DNA of 64,000 bases from Macrocystis pyrifera (lineage: Eukaryota; Sar; Phaeophyceae; Laminariales; Laminariaceae). Shown here piece by piece: positions 10,935 to 23,000 of this stretch. The translations under genes were made by a program, and so were the position numbers. Location of the stretch: contig JASSKH010000035.1 of assembly GCA_031763025.1 (NCBI GenBank), positions 2,826,320 through 2,890,319 on the forward strand, in the 5' to 3' direction. The notes below the pieces were generated by a model. It ran no database searches and was not told the DNA's origin. It worked only from the letters and a program-made list of their open reading frames with translations. Position 1 is the first letter of the stretch, and every line of letters starts with the position of its first letter.

Positions 10935-11768
10935 CATTTGGCTGGTTTATGTGATGCGGAGGCCGCTCTAGGGTAGTGGTAAGGGTAGTGGTAAGGGACG
11001 CAGGTGGTTCTGGCAGCTGGAAAGCAGTGCTTCGCTTCTTCTGATTTAGATCTTCTTATTGATGGCGAGAGCTGAGGAGGTGCTCTGGTAGAGAAGTGAG
11101 AGGTAGGGGGGCGGGACTCGACGCCCAGATATACTCGTCCCACCCCATGCCACAAAAGCTCTCCTAAATTCCTCTTCTTTGATGTACTCCTACAGAACTT
11201 TCCTATGGCTACCGATCGTTCTTCTGCTAATAGAAGAACTTCTCACTTCGTAATCCTATCTGCGTCAAGGAACATTACTCTCGTCTAACGGGCTATCCGC
11301 CCTAGGGAACATTCCTAAAAGAACGTTACTCTCGACTAACGGCATATCCGCCGGGTTAATCCATCCTTTGGATTATTCTCGTATTCGTGAGACTACAAGA
11401 CTGCAACGTATTATCTATATATATAGCCCATGAATACTCCACCCATATCACATTTATGATTTCTCATTATAAAAGCATAACAACAGCCGTCAAAATACAG
11501 TCAACCAGCTTGGGGTTTATTTCCGGATTGCCCGCAAATCATCCCGGTATAGCAAGCAACTACCCGGGATGTGATCCAGGGCCAACAGGCAAATGAAAGA
11601 GAATGTACAATCTGTGCGCCGAGACTATAATTTTCTTTTTGGGGATAAAAACATACTGGTATCTATCTATACTTGCCAGTATTCACTTTACGTGACAAAT
11701 ATGTATCTATACTCATTTACATTGACTATAAATGTCTGCTTTTACTCATAATGACGCCCAGTAACGTA
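10935..11768. other. Non-coding stretch splitting the satellite
   Basis: There is no gene here. A GGTAGTGGTAAG duplication lies at about 10974-10999. Imperfectly repeated phrases around 11265-11350 contain GAACGTTACTCTCGACTAACGG-like blocks twice, followed by AT-rich sequence. This may be a decayed LTR or other insertion into the satellite, but ends and target duplications could not be defined. Confidence 0.4.
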
Positions 11769-11945
11769 GGGTGATTTCTGAGCGGCTGGGGCTCGTGGAG
11801 CCAGCGCGTGGCAAGAGTTGCCCCTCGGGTCAACGGCGAGGTCTCGCCGCAGCATTGGATGATAAGGTCTCATAGATCATGAATCCTTCCGTACAATGTA
11901 CAACTCCAATAATCCGGGGACGAAAACGGACTCCCCCGGATCGAT
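11769..11945. repeat. ~200-bp satellite, block 2 (one unit)
   Basis: One satellite unit, recognisable by GGGGCTCGTGGAGCCAGCGCG (about 11789), TTGCCCCTCGGGTCAACGG, TACAACTCCAATA and GGGGACGAAAACGGA. It breaks off at about 11945, where unrelated sequence with a coding-like frame begins. Confidence 0.8.
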
Positions 11946-11999
11946 AATTTTGCGCTACTGGGCCGGCACCCCGAACCAACACCGCCAAACCAACGGCCT

Positions 12000-12399
12000 G
12001 TACCGCCGAATGAGAATTGGCGCGGCACAACGGGAGCTTTCTCGGAGTAACGGCGAGCGGTTTCTGGCACCCGGCTATGGTTGCGTATCGCATGCCGATT
12101 GGCTCCGCCGATACAGCAACACTGTACCTCCCAACGGGGCCCACTTTTGGTACAAGGGCGACGACGGTCCGTGGTGGCTCGGGAAAATCAGCGCAACTAC
12201 ACCGACGGATGGAGTATATTTGGTTCGATTTCTGGACGACCCGGGACCAATCAAGCTCCCTCTTTCTCCGGCGCGCTACACGACTTCGACGAGAGCTGTA
12301 CGAGGTTCTTGGTGTCTGCAAATTCACTTGGCTAGCGCGTTTACACGGGGGGTCCAGCGTAACGTAGATGAATCTCGAGGTGCCGCCGTGGATAGCTGA
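12000..12399 (+). pseudogene. Fragment with Tudor/chromo-like barrel motif, probably transposon-derived
   Basis: The last ~130 codons of an open frame ending at TGA 12397-12399 have protein-like composition. Motifs include FWYKGDDGPWWLGKI, then GVYLVRFLDDPGPIKL, ARYTTSTRAVRGSWCLQIH and QRNVDESRG. The WxxGKI-x(10)-YxVRFLDDPG pattern resembles a small SH3-like barrel (Tudor/chromo/agenet type) reading a chromatin or nucleic-acid ligand. The frame upstream of about 12000 runs into satellite sequence, so the N-terminus is artefactual. No partner exons with catalytic domains are seen nearby. I read it as a 3' remnant of a multi-copy, probably transposon-borne gene. That it is repetitive in the genome is an inference. 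Confidence 0.4.
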
Positions 12400-13204
12400 T
12401 TTTCGCTTCTTGACTCCACTCGATATTTAGCTATTTTTTGTCGTCTTCCTGGACTTTGGGGGTGAATTTTTGTCTGCCCGATATGTTTCTGGTGTGTTTT
12501 CCTTCTTCTTTTTTTTTTGGGCTGGGTTGGGGATGTGTTTTTGCGTATTCTGTCCTGCCTACCCCTCCCCGCCCAGTGTCGGGACTGGTCTGCGCACTCG
12601 GCCGCTCAATTGCGGCCCAGGACGCGCTTTCAGAGTTGTGGACTGGGTTTAGGTGGTTCTTGCCGTCTTCCGTGTTATTTTTCTTTTCGTTCCCGTACTC
12701 ACTTTTCGCTTTTCCGTGCATCTTCCTCGCCCCCCCCCCCCGTGCAGGCGGCATGGCGATGGCTTTCATTGACGATTTCTTCCTGCCCCTTAAGGCTAGG
12801 TCTTCCCTTTATTTTTTTTTACGTACTTTGCCCGCTTCGTTGCCTTGCCGTTCAGAGGTGTGGGAGTGGGTTTTGAGGAGCCGCATCTTCGACTCATGTT
12901 CTAGTTCGTGGAATCGGGGTTTCCACGAATTTCCCATAATTTTGCATATACGGCTCATCAGAGTGGGCTAGTGTTATGATACTGCTTTGTATGAGGTTGA
13001 AAGCCCGGTAATTACCTGGGTTCAGTCACTGAGAACATATTTGTAGTACTTGGCAGGCGTATCTTAGATGGAAAACTAGGGGTTTTCCAGAGGCGCACGA
13101 GCTTGTGGTCTGAGTCTCCGCGTGCACGAAAGGAATAAAACTGCTCTTCTTCTATAGATAAGCAAGCAGCACACGTGAGTACCAACGATTACCGACTTAA
13201 AAGG
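12400..13204. other. Pyrimidine-rich non-coding stretch with a repeat fragment
   Basis: T-rich and C-rich runs occur at 12505-12525, 12728-12740 and 12816-12826. The segment 12860-12985 (GAGCCGCATCTTCGACTCATGTTCT, and later GAGTGGGCTAGTGTTATG) matches the 16740-17000 region, so it is a copy of that dispersed repeat. No gene is seen. Confidence 0.5.
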
Positions 13205-13926
13205 CAGGCCTGTCCAGGGATACAAAGTGTCCCGCAACCCTTGACCTTAACACCACCCCGCAAGGTGCGGAAACCCCGACCCTACTGTATGATTCATCGT
13301 TATTGGCTGGGGCTTATGGAGCCAGAGCGCGGCGAGAGTTGCCCCTCATGGCAACGGTGAGGTCCCGCCGCACCCGGGGATGATCCCATCTACGAATCAC
13401 AAATCCTTGAAAAAAAACTACAACTCCAACAACCCCGACACGATTACGGACATCCCCGGGGCCGACACCACCCCGCAGGGTGTGGAAAGCCCAACCCCAC
13501 TCGCTGATTTCGGGTTCGACTGGAGCTCATGGAGCCAGGGTACGGAGGGAATTACACTACGGAACAACGTCGAGGTCCCGTCGTACCGGGGGACGATAAT
13601 TTCCCATCTCCCGATCAGAAATACTTATATACCGTCTACGACTCCAACAGCCCGGAGACAAAAACGGACATCCCCTGGGTCGATACCGCCCCGCAAGGTG
13701 TGGAAATTTAACCCCACTGGTTAATTTGTGATTGGTTGGGGCTCATAGAGCCAGCGCGCGGCGAAAGTTGCCCTCGGGACAACGGCGAGGTTCCGTCGCA
13801 CTTGGGTACAATAAGGTTGCATCCCCGGATCGTAAATACTCCCGTACACACCTACAGCTCCAACAACACGGGGACGAAAACGGACATTCCCCGGGTCGAT
13901 GCCCCCCCGCACGGTGATCCTTGCAT
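13205..13926. repeat. ~200-bp satellite, block 3 (about 3.5 units)
   Basis: Heads of the GGGGCT(C/T)ATGGAGCCAG type lie near 13311, 13523 and 13740, giving unit lengths of about 212-217 bp. Every unit carries the CAACTCCAACA, GACxAAAACGGACAT and CCCCGCAAGGTGTGGAAA blocks. Several apparent overlapping frames are satellite translations and not genes. Confidence 0.85.
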
Positions 13927-14318
13927 TTCCGTCCAGAGTGGTTTGTCACAGCACACAGTTAGTTGTGATGGTACTGTTTCTACCATATACGTGCCAGGTA
14001 CTTACATACTGCTATAGGAAACGCAGGGCTAGCGTCGCACGGGCGGAACCGTGGCCGTAAAGCTAACTTAATACCACTTTGTCCCGGAACATAATGACCA
14101 TTTGACTGGATAAAAATATAAAAACGTTTTCCTTGCGTTTAAGAACAGAGTGGTGTTGAGTAGCCAGGCCTCTACAGCGCGGCAGTGTGGAGATGCTTTT
14201 GGGCCCAATATTTCCTTCCTCGGACAGGTCGTGATCTGCTGCCATGATCTGCTGTAGTAGATCTAATCTCCTGTAGTTCCTCACCTGCCGTAATGAGAGG
14301 TTGTGCAGGATCTGCATA

Positions 14319-14422
14319 TTACGGGGGGCCATAGTAAATAGGACCATATTTTTTATTAAAAATAGGTAAATATATAGGTTTTTATATATACCATAGGTCC
14401 TATTAACTATGGACCCCCGTAA
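14319..14422. mobile_element. MITE family TTACGGGGG, copy 2
   Basis: TTACGGGGGGCCATAG at the left end and CTATGGACCCCCGTAA at the right, flanked by TA on both sides. The AT-rich interior is shared with the family. The right flank (14423-14540: ATCCAACCCAGG, GCCGGGTGGGACCC-type blocks) recurs inverted next to the MITE copy at 60717. Confidence 0.9.
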
Positions 14423-16487
14423 TAGTACAGATCCAACCCAGGAAAAAGGTGATGCGTTACGTACCGTAGATCATGCAGATTATCCGGGTCCCACCCGGCG
14501 ACCATGAGCTAGATCATACAAGATCGGGAATATATATATATATGCCTTCGAATAATAGCCTACTCTATGTAGGTCATGAAGTGGGAATTATCTGTATGAT
14601 CCGTACGAGGTGTTGCTGATGTTTCGACTGAACGGGATTCCCCATCTGAGGAACTCCCTGCTATCTTCGCAATCCCATTGGGGGTGCACAATAAAAAGAG
14701 AAAACGGAGGCAAGCTCGCCGCCATGTCGGAATTGAAGACAAACTCGAGGGTTGGGATTTTCGTCAGAAATTATACACGGAAAACGTGTTTGATGTTTAG
14801 TTTTCGTTCACTTGACTTTAGTAACCCTCTTTGTCCTCTGGACTGAAAAAAAGTGGGGGGCGTCGATTTTGTTTTCTCTCGTGTACCCTTGATCCCGTTC
14901 TATGTGTTTTGTGTTTCACTGTTATACCAGGCCAGGTATTCGTTTCATGCCTACTTTTTCGTAGCCCCTGGGAATGTAAGTAAGTCGGGTTTTGCGCGAC
15001 ACTTTTCTCGGAGTGGATTTCTGGGTGAGGTACAGCAGTATAGCGCTCTGTGCGCATGTTAGGAAAATGACGAATTATCTTTGCCCCCTCTACGGACGGT
15101 GGCATTGCTTACTTTGTGCATGGCATGTGCAGCTCTACAGTAGCCCCCATCCGGTAACGCACAAGTCGTCTACGAGTACAACACAATCGTTTCCACCTGT
15201 CTTTGGCGAAAACGACGATGATCACTGTGCATGCAACCAATGTAACACTCGGGCTAACCTTAGTTCCAGGAGTAGCCCTCATGTATGTAGTGATGAGCGA
15301 CTACTGAGGCACTCATGTCTCCGCGTGTAGCCGTTGATCGCCGCCATCGACAGAGACGAAAGTATCCCCCAGTGTCCACTGCGGTCTACCCGAAACGAAA
15401 TTTGTTTTGTTGACCGACCTTGTCGAAGTATTTTCATGTAAGTTCCTGTTCGTCTCATCAAATTTCTCAATAGGGTTGACTCGCACATACACTGCTTGTT
15501 GTCCTGAATCAATCCCGAATGCTTGACCCAATTCCGAAAATAGCATTTTATATAACTACTGCCACACGACTACCATCGACACAATGGGACGGGTCCAATA
15601 CTACCACGGCTGTGCTGCCGTTGCACATAAAAATCCGTGAGTAACCCCACTGTTAACATCATCAACTAAAAAAAGACAGTGAGTAGGTTGTGTTCCATAG
15701 ACAGGCACGCTCTCTTTGTTCCAACACCCTTGCTTTCGAGCCCGAGAGCAGCAAAAACCTGGAGAGCAGACTTACCATTAGCGTCTCATTCCGCCTCTTA
15801 CATGTATCTGTGGGCTCAATAACAGTATAACCTGTTTTCTGGTCTATGTGCTAGAACCGGAGTACCGTGGTAAGGGAATGGAATGCAGGTACTATCGGGA
15901 CTGGCTAGGAAGGAAGCTCCCTTGTTCAGGAGACTTATTGTTGTGTTGTCGTATTATTCCTCTGCATGGTGAGAAAAGGGAGCTGTTGAGAGAGTGATTC
16001 GGTAGGGGCTTGATGCCTTTTATTAACACGCTAGACGGGCCAAAGACAATTGTCCGAGGAAGTTTGCTCGGGCGCTTGTCTACCCTTCTCCTATCAGCTA
16101 TGCTAACCATTGTAATGCAAAGGAAACTTCTTCAGAGCCACGGGAATACTCCTAGGATATTCAGAGCTTTGACACTACGGGCTATACCATAACCACTTCT
16201 ATAGCCCGATACTATATCATATCATATATTGTCTATCTAAAGCCGTTTTTTTTTTTCCCTATCACCCCTCATCAGGCTTGACCCTGCCCAGTTTTTATTT
16301 TGTTGCGTCAGACACTTCCAAACGATTGATCCCCTTGTATCCACGAGTTGAGTATCGATATCCGGAACACAAAGAGTCGATCTGCGCCAATTTCCACCTT
16401 CTGGGGTGTCGTGTGTGTTGAGTACTACGATTTGGCTAAAATCTCGTCTCCCAAGTCATTTTAGGGGGGCAGTTGTACGTGTACCTA
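14423..16487. other. Gene-poor intergenic sequence
   Basis: AT-rich intergenic DNA. Short frames, for example minus 15313-15546, have no motif, splice context or family I recognise. A TATCATATCATAT tract lies at about 16210-16225. No gene is supported. Confidence 0.4.
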
Positions 16488-16592
16488 TTACGGGGGTACA
16501 TAGTTAACAGGACCTACGGCATACATAAAAACCTATATATTTAGGTATTTTTACTAACAATATTTGGTCCTGTTAACTATGGACCCCCGTAA
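16488..16592. mobile_element. MITE family TTACGGGGG, copy 3
   Basis: TTACGGGGGTACATAGTTAAC left end and GTTAACTATGGACCCCCGTAA right end, with TA at both flanks. It lies in the opposite orientation to copies 1 and 2: the interior reads ACCTATATATTTAGG. Confidence 0.9.
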
Positions 16593-16942
16593 TAGTAACA
16601 AAGGTGTGGCGAGTTCGGAAAGCTTCGGCTCAGCGTCCACGCCATAGTACTCACAGCTTACACGTTACACCATCATACTCCATTCCATGATTTCCGATGT
16701 TTTCCCGTCTCCTCCCTTAGCAAACCTCGTCATGCTCACAGCCCACGTATGGGGGTTAGTTTTGTGGAGCCGTATGTTTGACTCATGTTCTATTGATGGT
16801 CCTGGAACCTACCCTTATCGTCAGTTTCGACTGCACGCCGACTTGTTCAGTCACCATGCCTGTCCTCTAGAAAGTACGTACCTGGTACCTGGTACTTGTT
16901 TTTTTTCAGTAGCGGTCGACGAAGAAGTGGACATGATGTATT

Positions 16943-17157
16943 ACAAGACAACACTACGACTTCTCAGTAGCAGGGTGGGCTAGTGTTATGGCCATAGACA
17001 GATATAACACTACGAGTTCTCAGCAGCAGGATGGGCTAGTTTATAGCCGTAGCAAGACAACACTACGAGTCCTCAGCAGCCCGGTGGGCTAGTGTTACGG
17101 CCATAGCAAGACAGCACTACGACTCCTCAGCAGCAGGGTGGGCTAGTGTCATGGCAT
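16943..17157. repeat. ~60-bp tandem repeat, 4 copies
   Basis: Four imperfect copies of a unit of about 55-63 bp containing AACACTACGA(C/G)T(C/T)CTCAG(C/T)AGC and then GGGTGGGCTAGTGTTA(T/C)GGCC. A single related copy occurs at 12955-12985. No coding potential. Confidence 0.85.
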
Positions 17158-20042
17158 TACACCCTCGAAAGGCCCAGGATTAGGAATGCGGGCAATGATG
17201 GCGCATTTCTTGGAAGGTCTAACAGAAAGACAGACAAGCAGATATATTCGGACTTTCCGTCACAGGCCCTACTGTATGTAGGTTGAAGCGAGGTGATGAA
17301 ATAATATTGATATATTTGTGATTAATTCGCGGTATTCCCCGTAGGCGAACATCGTAGCCCCACCATGGATCATTGATTGTTGACCGCATATTGTGGCGCT
17401 ACCACCTTCTTCCGCCCAAGAAGCTCACACAAAGCTCAATCGCACCAGCGTATACATATATATAATATGGCTTACACTACACTTACCACCTCCTGCTGCC
17501 ACTACTACAAACAAAGTATGATCGCACACAACATACGCATCCTGGTATACAATATCTAATATGTCCCGTGCGATATAATATTATAGACAATCTCTGGCAG
17601 ATTACCACCCAACAACCAACAAACAGCTCACATGCATCAAACAAAAAAAAATCAAGCCGGGGGTCAAGCCAGCCCCAAAAGTACTGCGAAACTTATTACT
17701 AATAAATTCAAAGCCTCGTTCCGTGCGTAGCCTTCTTGACCCACTCGACGTTTACCAATCACTCAAACCATCGCCACACCGCAGGCGCACGTACGTCATG
17801 GCTACTGCATATAGGACGTACGTGCTGCTGCCCCCTCACCCCCCCCCCCCCCCCCCCCCGTCACGCATGCAGACACAATTAACGAAAGCAGGGAAAACAA
17901 TACACGTACGTATGCTTGTAAGTGCACGCTCTTTAGCGCAGCCGCTTTCATCGCAGCTTGCGCTACTGCTGTAGGCACACACGCGTCACACAAGAAACGA
18001 CATACCAAGGATACTCCACGAAGGCAGGCCATTTTTCCTCCTCAAAACCCCACCGCTTCAAGGCTCTAACTCTAACAAGCACGGCATAAAACGGAAACAA
18101 ACCGAATGTGGTGGTTACTTAGCAACCGCCAACCAAGAAAACACCCTCGCCCCTTCCTCGTTTAAAAGGAAAACCGCCCGAAGGAAAATAGTAAATAGGT
18201 CGCCACCGCATAAAAAGCTGTTAAAAACCGAACGGACATCGACAGCATAAAACCCACCATCGTCATTGGATGGAAAGGCGAAGAGACCAACCGCCACCCT
18301 CTGCACCGTATGCCTCGCCCACGCCAAAGCAGTACGCAGCAGTATTCTGATAAAATCTGCATGTCTCGAAGCGAGGGGTTCTCCCCCCCCCCCCCCCCCC
18401 CCCCCCTGGCCCACCCACCCACTCAACCCTCCGCCGTTGTACTTGCTGGTACCCACTCCGTATTGTAGCTCTCTGGCCTGGTCATGAACCTACGGCACCA
18501 CAGAAAGAAAGTCTCTACAAGCGAACCATACTCTACGTAAACACAGCTCGTCGTCGCTAGGGCATCCCTCGCGGCAGACGCCCCTCCCCTCTATGCCACC
18601 AGCACGGGGGCAGGGCATCCCTGCTTATTCACATTTATAGTATTTCCCCCACCGCCCCACACCCGCCACAACACACGGAATAATAATCGTCTACGGTTTT
18701 TGGCACTGCTACTGTTCATCTCTCTCCCGCAGATACCTCGAGGCGGCTCAGGGCGTGCCTTACATCGACGAGCTCGCCTCCCCACCCCAGCACCAAGCAA
18801 GCAAGCAAGCAAGCAAGCAAGTAACACCCGTCCGGTTGGTTCATCGCTTTATTTTCGCGCTCTACATAAAAACATAGCGAGCACCCCCCACACCCGCCCC
18901 TTCCCGCAAAATTGTGTCCGCCTATACAGGCCGGCTGCTGTCTCCACTCGTACACTCAACCGAGTCTAACAGTATAACGTGGCCCACTTCTCGACACTCT
19001 CACCACCACTCTATCGTCGCAAGAAATAGGACCAACATTTTACCCTCTCGGACAAGAGCCAGTACAGAACTGCGCGATTTGGATTATACATGATATCGAG
19101 CACACCCCTCCCGCCCCCCTCGCACGCCCATTGACTTCCTTCGCTTTCTCAGGCGACGCAGGGCAGAGGTCGGTGCGTTTCTTTACGGTATAAAATATGT
19201 ACCCTACCGCATGTCCCCGGCCTCACGGATGCCGTCGCGTCTCTCCGCCTCCGAATCGGAAACCCAGCCACTGAAAGCGACGGGCGACTTGTGAGCCCTC
19301 CACCAAATACAACGTGTCGAGTCTTAGCACCCCTTACTCCATACCCTCTCTCTTCCTTACCCTCCCCGGCGTGCTCCTCAAGAGCATTATATTTTGGACA
19401 CCCGGTCGCCGGAGGCCGAAACTGCACAAGCACTTACTTCCCCACCTTCATTCCTTCCCCGCGGACAAACATGGTACGTAGCCAGAGCCCGATTGATTTA
19501 TGTGCTCACTCGATAAGTGCCAAGTTGCATGCTGAGGTTCCCCCGATTTACAAATATGCGACCCCCCAGCCCTCCCGCCAACCCCTCGCACAACACACCG
19601 TCCCTCCCCTTGCAAAATTGGGATAGTCCGAAATAGAAAACCGCTTCCCATCGCTCTAGACAGCCGATATAAGAAATACATCATGAAGTCCTACCTGTAC
19701 ATCAACTTCGCCCCCCCTCCTCCCCCCCACTCCCTTAGTTTACCGCCATGAACATCACCCATGGCTTCAAAGCCGGCGCGATTCGGTTCGTTCACCGCCA
19801 GCCCTCCATGGTGTACTTCAAGCAGCAGAAGCAGCAGCACCTGTTCTAGGGCACAGCACACCTTCGCGAATTTCACGAACGCAGCACCTTCTCCCGGTAC
19901 TCTCTGCTCTGACTGCGAGGAGCGTTGGCTCGCGGTGGAAGTTGGCCTCATCGCAACCCCTTCGCCCAGCGCACCATCCCGGGGCCGCAACCACCGTGTC
20001 TTCCTCCCCCTCCCCCGAAGATCACCAATCCAACACCTCCAA
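17158..20042. other. Intergenic with simple-sequence runs
   Basis: This contains pure poly-C runs at 17839-17859 (21) and 18383-18406 (24) and an (AAGC)n tetranucleotide run at about 18794-18820. The open frames through the C-rich DNA (17723-19684) are low-complexity on both strands. No convincing exon was found. The right edge adjoins the stop codon of the minus-strand gene ending at 20043. Confidence 0.5.
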
Positions 20043-23000
20043 TCATAGGCCCTCACCGACCACCCACGCCTCAAGCGTCGGGAAATTGTGGCAGGCGCCA
20101 CCTCCAGCAGCAATACCCCCGCCATCGTTCATTCCGCCGCCGTTACCGCACACGTAGCCACCACAATACCCGCGACCGGACATGTCTTCGGAGGAAGCGC
20201 GCCCCGTGGAGCCGCTCAACAAGAGTGAAGCGAACCCCGCGGTTCCTTCGCCGCTATCCCCGGCGCACGAACCGATAACAGCGTCCTCAAACGCGGTAGA
20301 GGCGGTCGCCCCGAGAGCGTTCAGCTCATCCTCGGTGGACGCCGTCAACGGAAGGCTGGCCAGGCTCGCCAGCGAAGGGAAGCTGGGGAGCAGGGTCCCC
20401 GAAACAGGCATGTTGCCTGCCCCCCCCCCCCCCCTGGAGCACCCGCTATCTCGTTCAGCCCGGCGGAGTGAACGTGACTGTGAGCCACAAGCGACTTATT
20501 GCGGCGCAAACCCAACTGTGGGTCCTCGACCACGGCTTCCCCCCCACCCAGCATCGAGGGCGGCGGCGGGAGGTTCGACATGGCATCGCGCATGAACATG
20601 TGCTGCACAGGAATCCCCGACGTCGTTAGGTCGCATGACATCTCGAGCGGCCGCGACTCTGGCTTCAGGGGCGGCACAGACGCCGCCGTAGCCAGCGCAT
20701 CTACGGTCCAGCCGCCCCCGAAGTTGTCACCACCACCACCACCACCAACGCGGCGCTCGCTGGGTCGGCCGACTCCAGCGTCGGGCTTGCCGCTACCGCG
20801 ACATTTGCCGTGCTGACCGGTGCGCTCATCGGCGCTGTCGTTGTCACGGTCGGCTTCAGAGTCGTCCTCGACGGTGGTGTCGTCGTCGAGGTTAAACTCA
20901 CCAGCGGCTCTCTTCTCGTCCTCGTCGGCCGACATCGCGCCGACCGACGGCGAACGGCCGTAGTCCGTGTCGGAGGGGTCCTCACTGTCGGCGCCGTCTT
21001 CGTGTCCACCCTCGAGGCAAGCTCCGGCCGGGCATAAGCCCGCGCCGACCCTTGGGCGGTCGGCCGGGAACATGGTCAGGGCAGCAAGAGCGGGGCAGGG
21101 GCGCGCGGCGGGGGGGGGGGGGGGGGGGGGTGACGGGTCGTGTCAAGGTCGCAAGACAGACCCAAGAATCCCAGAAAAGGGCAGTTCGTTCCGGCGGTTA
21201 TCCTGCTGCTTCGAACGGTAATTTTTCTCTTCACCAGGTACTGACTACAGTTTGGAGATGTAAGGACCGTCGGGTTTCGAAAAGTGAAGACCATTTGGGA
21301 ATTTGAACGTTTTAGCACTTCCGATATTGAAAGGCACGCTAACATGGGGGTCGCTAACTTTGGCGTCCGGGAACAAAGTAGACACCAAAGCACGGTGCGG
21401 TTTTGGTGGTGTTGTGTTTCGCGTACGTACCAAGGGAGAAAACGAACATCGAGCCAACTTAGCATACAGCAAGTGCGCTGCTCGGAGCCACCAACGTGCT
21501 GCCCGCTCGGGAGACGCAACGGCACCGCACGGCAACCCTATCTACTCGGACGGGAGAGGTAGGGGGGTTGCAGGGTCCGCCAATTCGACCCGCTGAGTTT
21601 TTGCCACCCTCCGACAGCTCAGGACTCACATTGCAGCGAAGATGCTCGAGAGCTGGGCGTGATTCATCATCGACAGCGGCTTCCCTTTGACCCAGGGAAC
21701 GTCCTGAGGCCAGAAGAGGGGCCGCTTCATGCTCACCCCGTACTGAAGCCTGAGGCCTGGACACACGGGATGGCAGGGGGGGGAAGGGGCAAGAATATGA
21801 CGCAAAAAAACGCCTCACGCAAAGAAGCGCTGCATCTCAAAACATAATGGTACCAGGTAACAGCTGCCGGTACAGTACTGAATATCGTTTCTGCATTCTT
21901 TCCGACCGAAAACACTCGGGGGTGCATGCACAGAGGCGGCATGCGAGGATAAGACCGCAGCAATAACATGGCCACCACAGCAAAGCAACTCCCGAACAGT
22001 AGAAGCACTGACAGATGTCGAAAACTTTTCTCCAGGGGTACCGCTGAGAACCATGCGGTGGCTCACCGAGCTTGGAGCGGATGAGGGCGGACAACTCCTT
22101 CTTGGTCCTCTGGGCGCACCCTAGCACGCCCACCGGTACGACGATGCCGCTAGCCCTCGCCCTTTCCCTCGCACGTGCTTGGTGCTGTAGGACCGCTTGG
22201 GCCAGCCGGCGGAGGGTGACATTGTTCATCTGTTGCACAAACGCACGAGAACCCCCACGAGGTCAGAACTTCCAAAAACAAATAATGAGTACCTGATGGG
22301 GTGACACGCATACATCGACCTGGCAATAATTTGGTGTGATCAAGGTCAAACATTGAACCGCCTACGAACCATGCGATCGCCCAGCAACGCGACGTACGTG
22401 TACGCTCGCACCGTATCGTACGACCTCACTTGCATTGAATTTCGGACACCCATCCTATACTGCAATCCCCCAACCAAGCACTGGCCGATGCTGTCATCCT
22501 CAGTCTGTGCCAGCAAGCGTATGGTAAGTCTTCAAAGTCTCGTCGAAACCCCCTAACCTGGCTTATGCTCTTCCCCTTCAGCCACGGCACGTCCGCCGGC
22601 CAGCAGGTGGGTCTCGCGCGATTCGTCGCCGTACTTGGGCCTTGCCCCGATGACATCCCTTATAAGAATGGCCAGCTCCTTGTTGGTGTTGGGCATCGGG
22701 TTCAAAAGCGCGAAGCGCTTCGCCCGAGAAGACAGAGCTTCCTCCTCGCTGTCCTCTCCGGGGGTATCACGCGCACCTGTACGCAGACACAGCGCAGAAG
22801 GAGCGTTCACAACTTGCCCCTCATATACATGGCAGCTACGTTCATCCGCCCGGCGCTGGGCAAGTAAGTTGTTGATAAGAGACCGCGGTTTGACGCCTTG
22901 GCTGAGCACTCTCCTACACTAAAACAAGTACAATACGTTGAAGCCAAAAGACGTGTTGGCGTGTTAAAAAAAAAAAACGGTCTGCCTAGTATATTTGGCG

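Noticed and set aside
16208..16225. Telomere-like or origin-like AT repeats
   Set aside because: TATCATATCATAT and other AT tracts are too short. No TTTAGGG-type telomeric array and no clear origin signature was found anywhere in the window.
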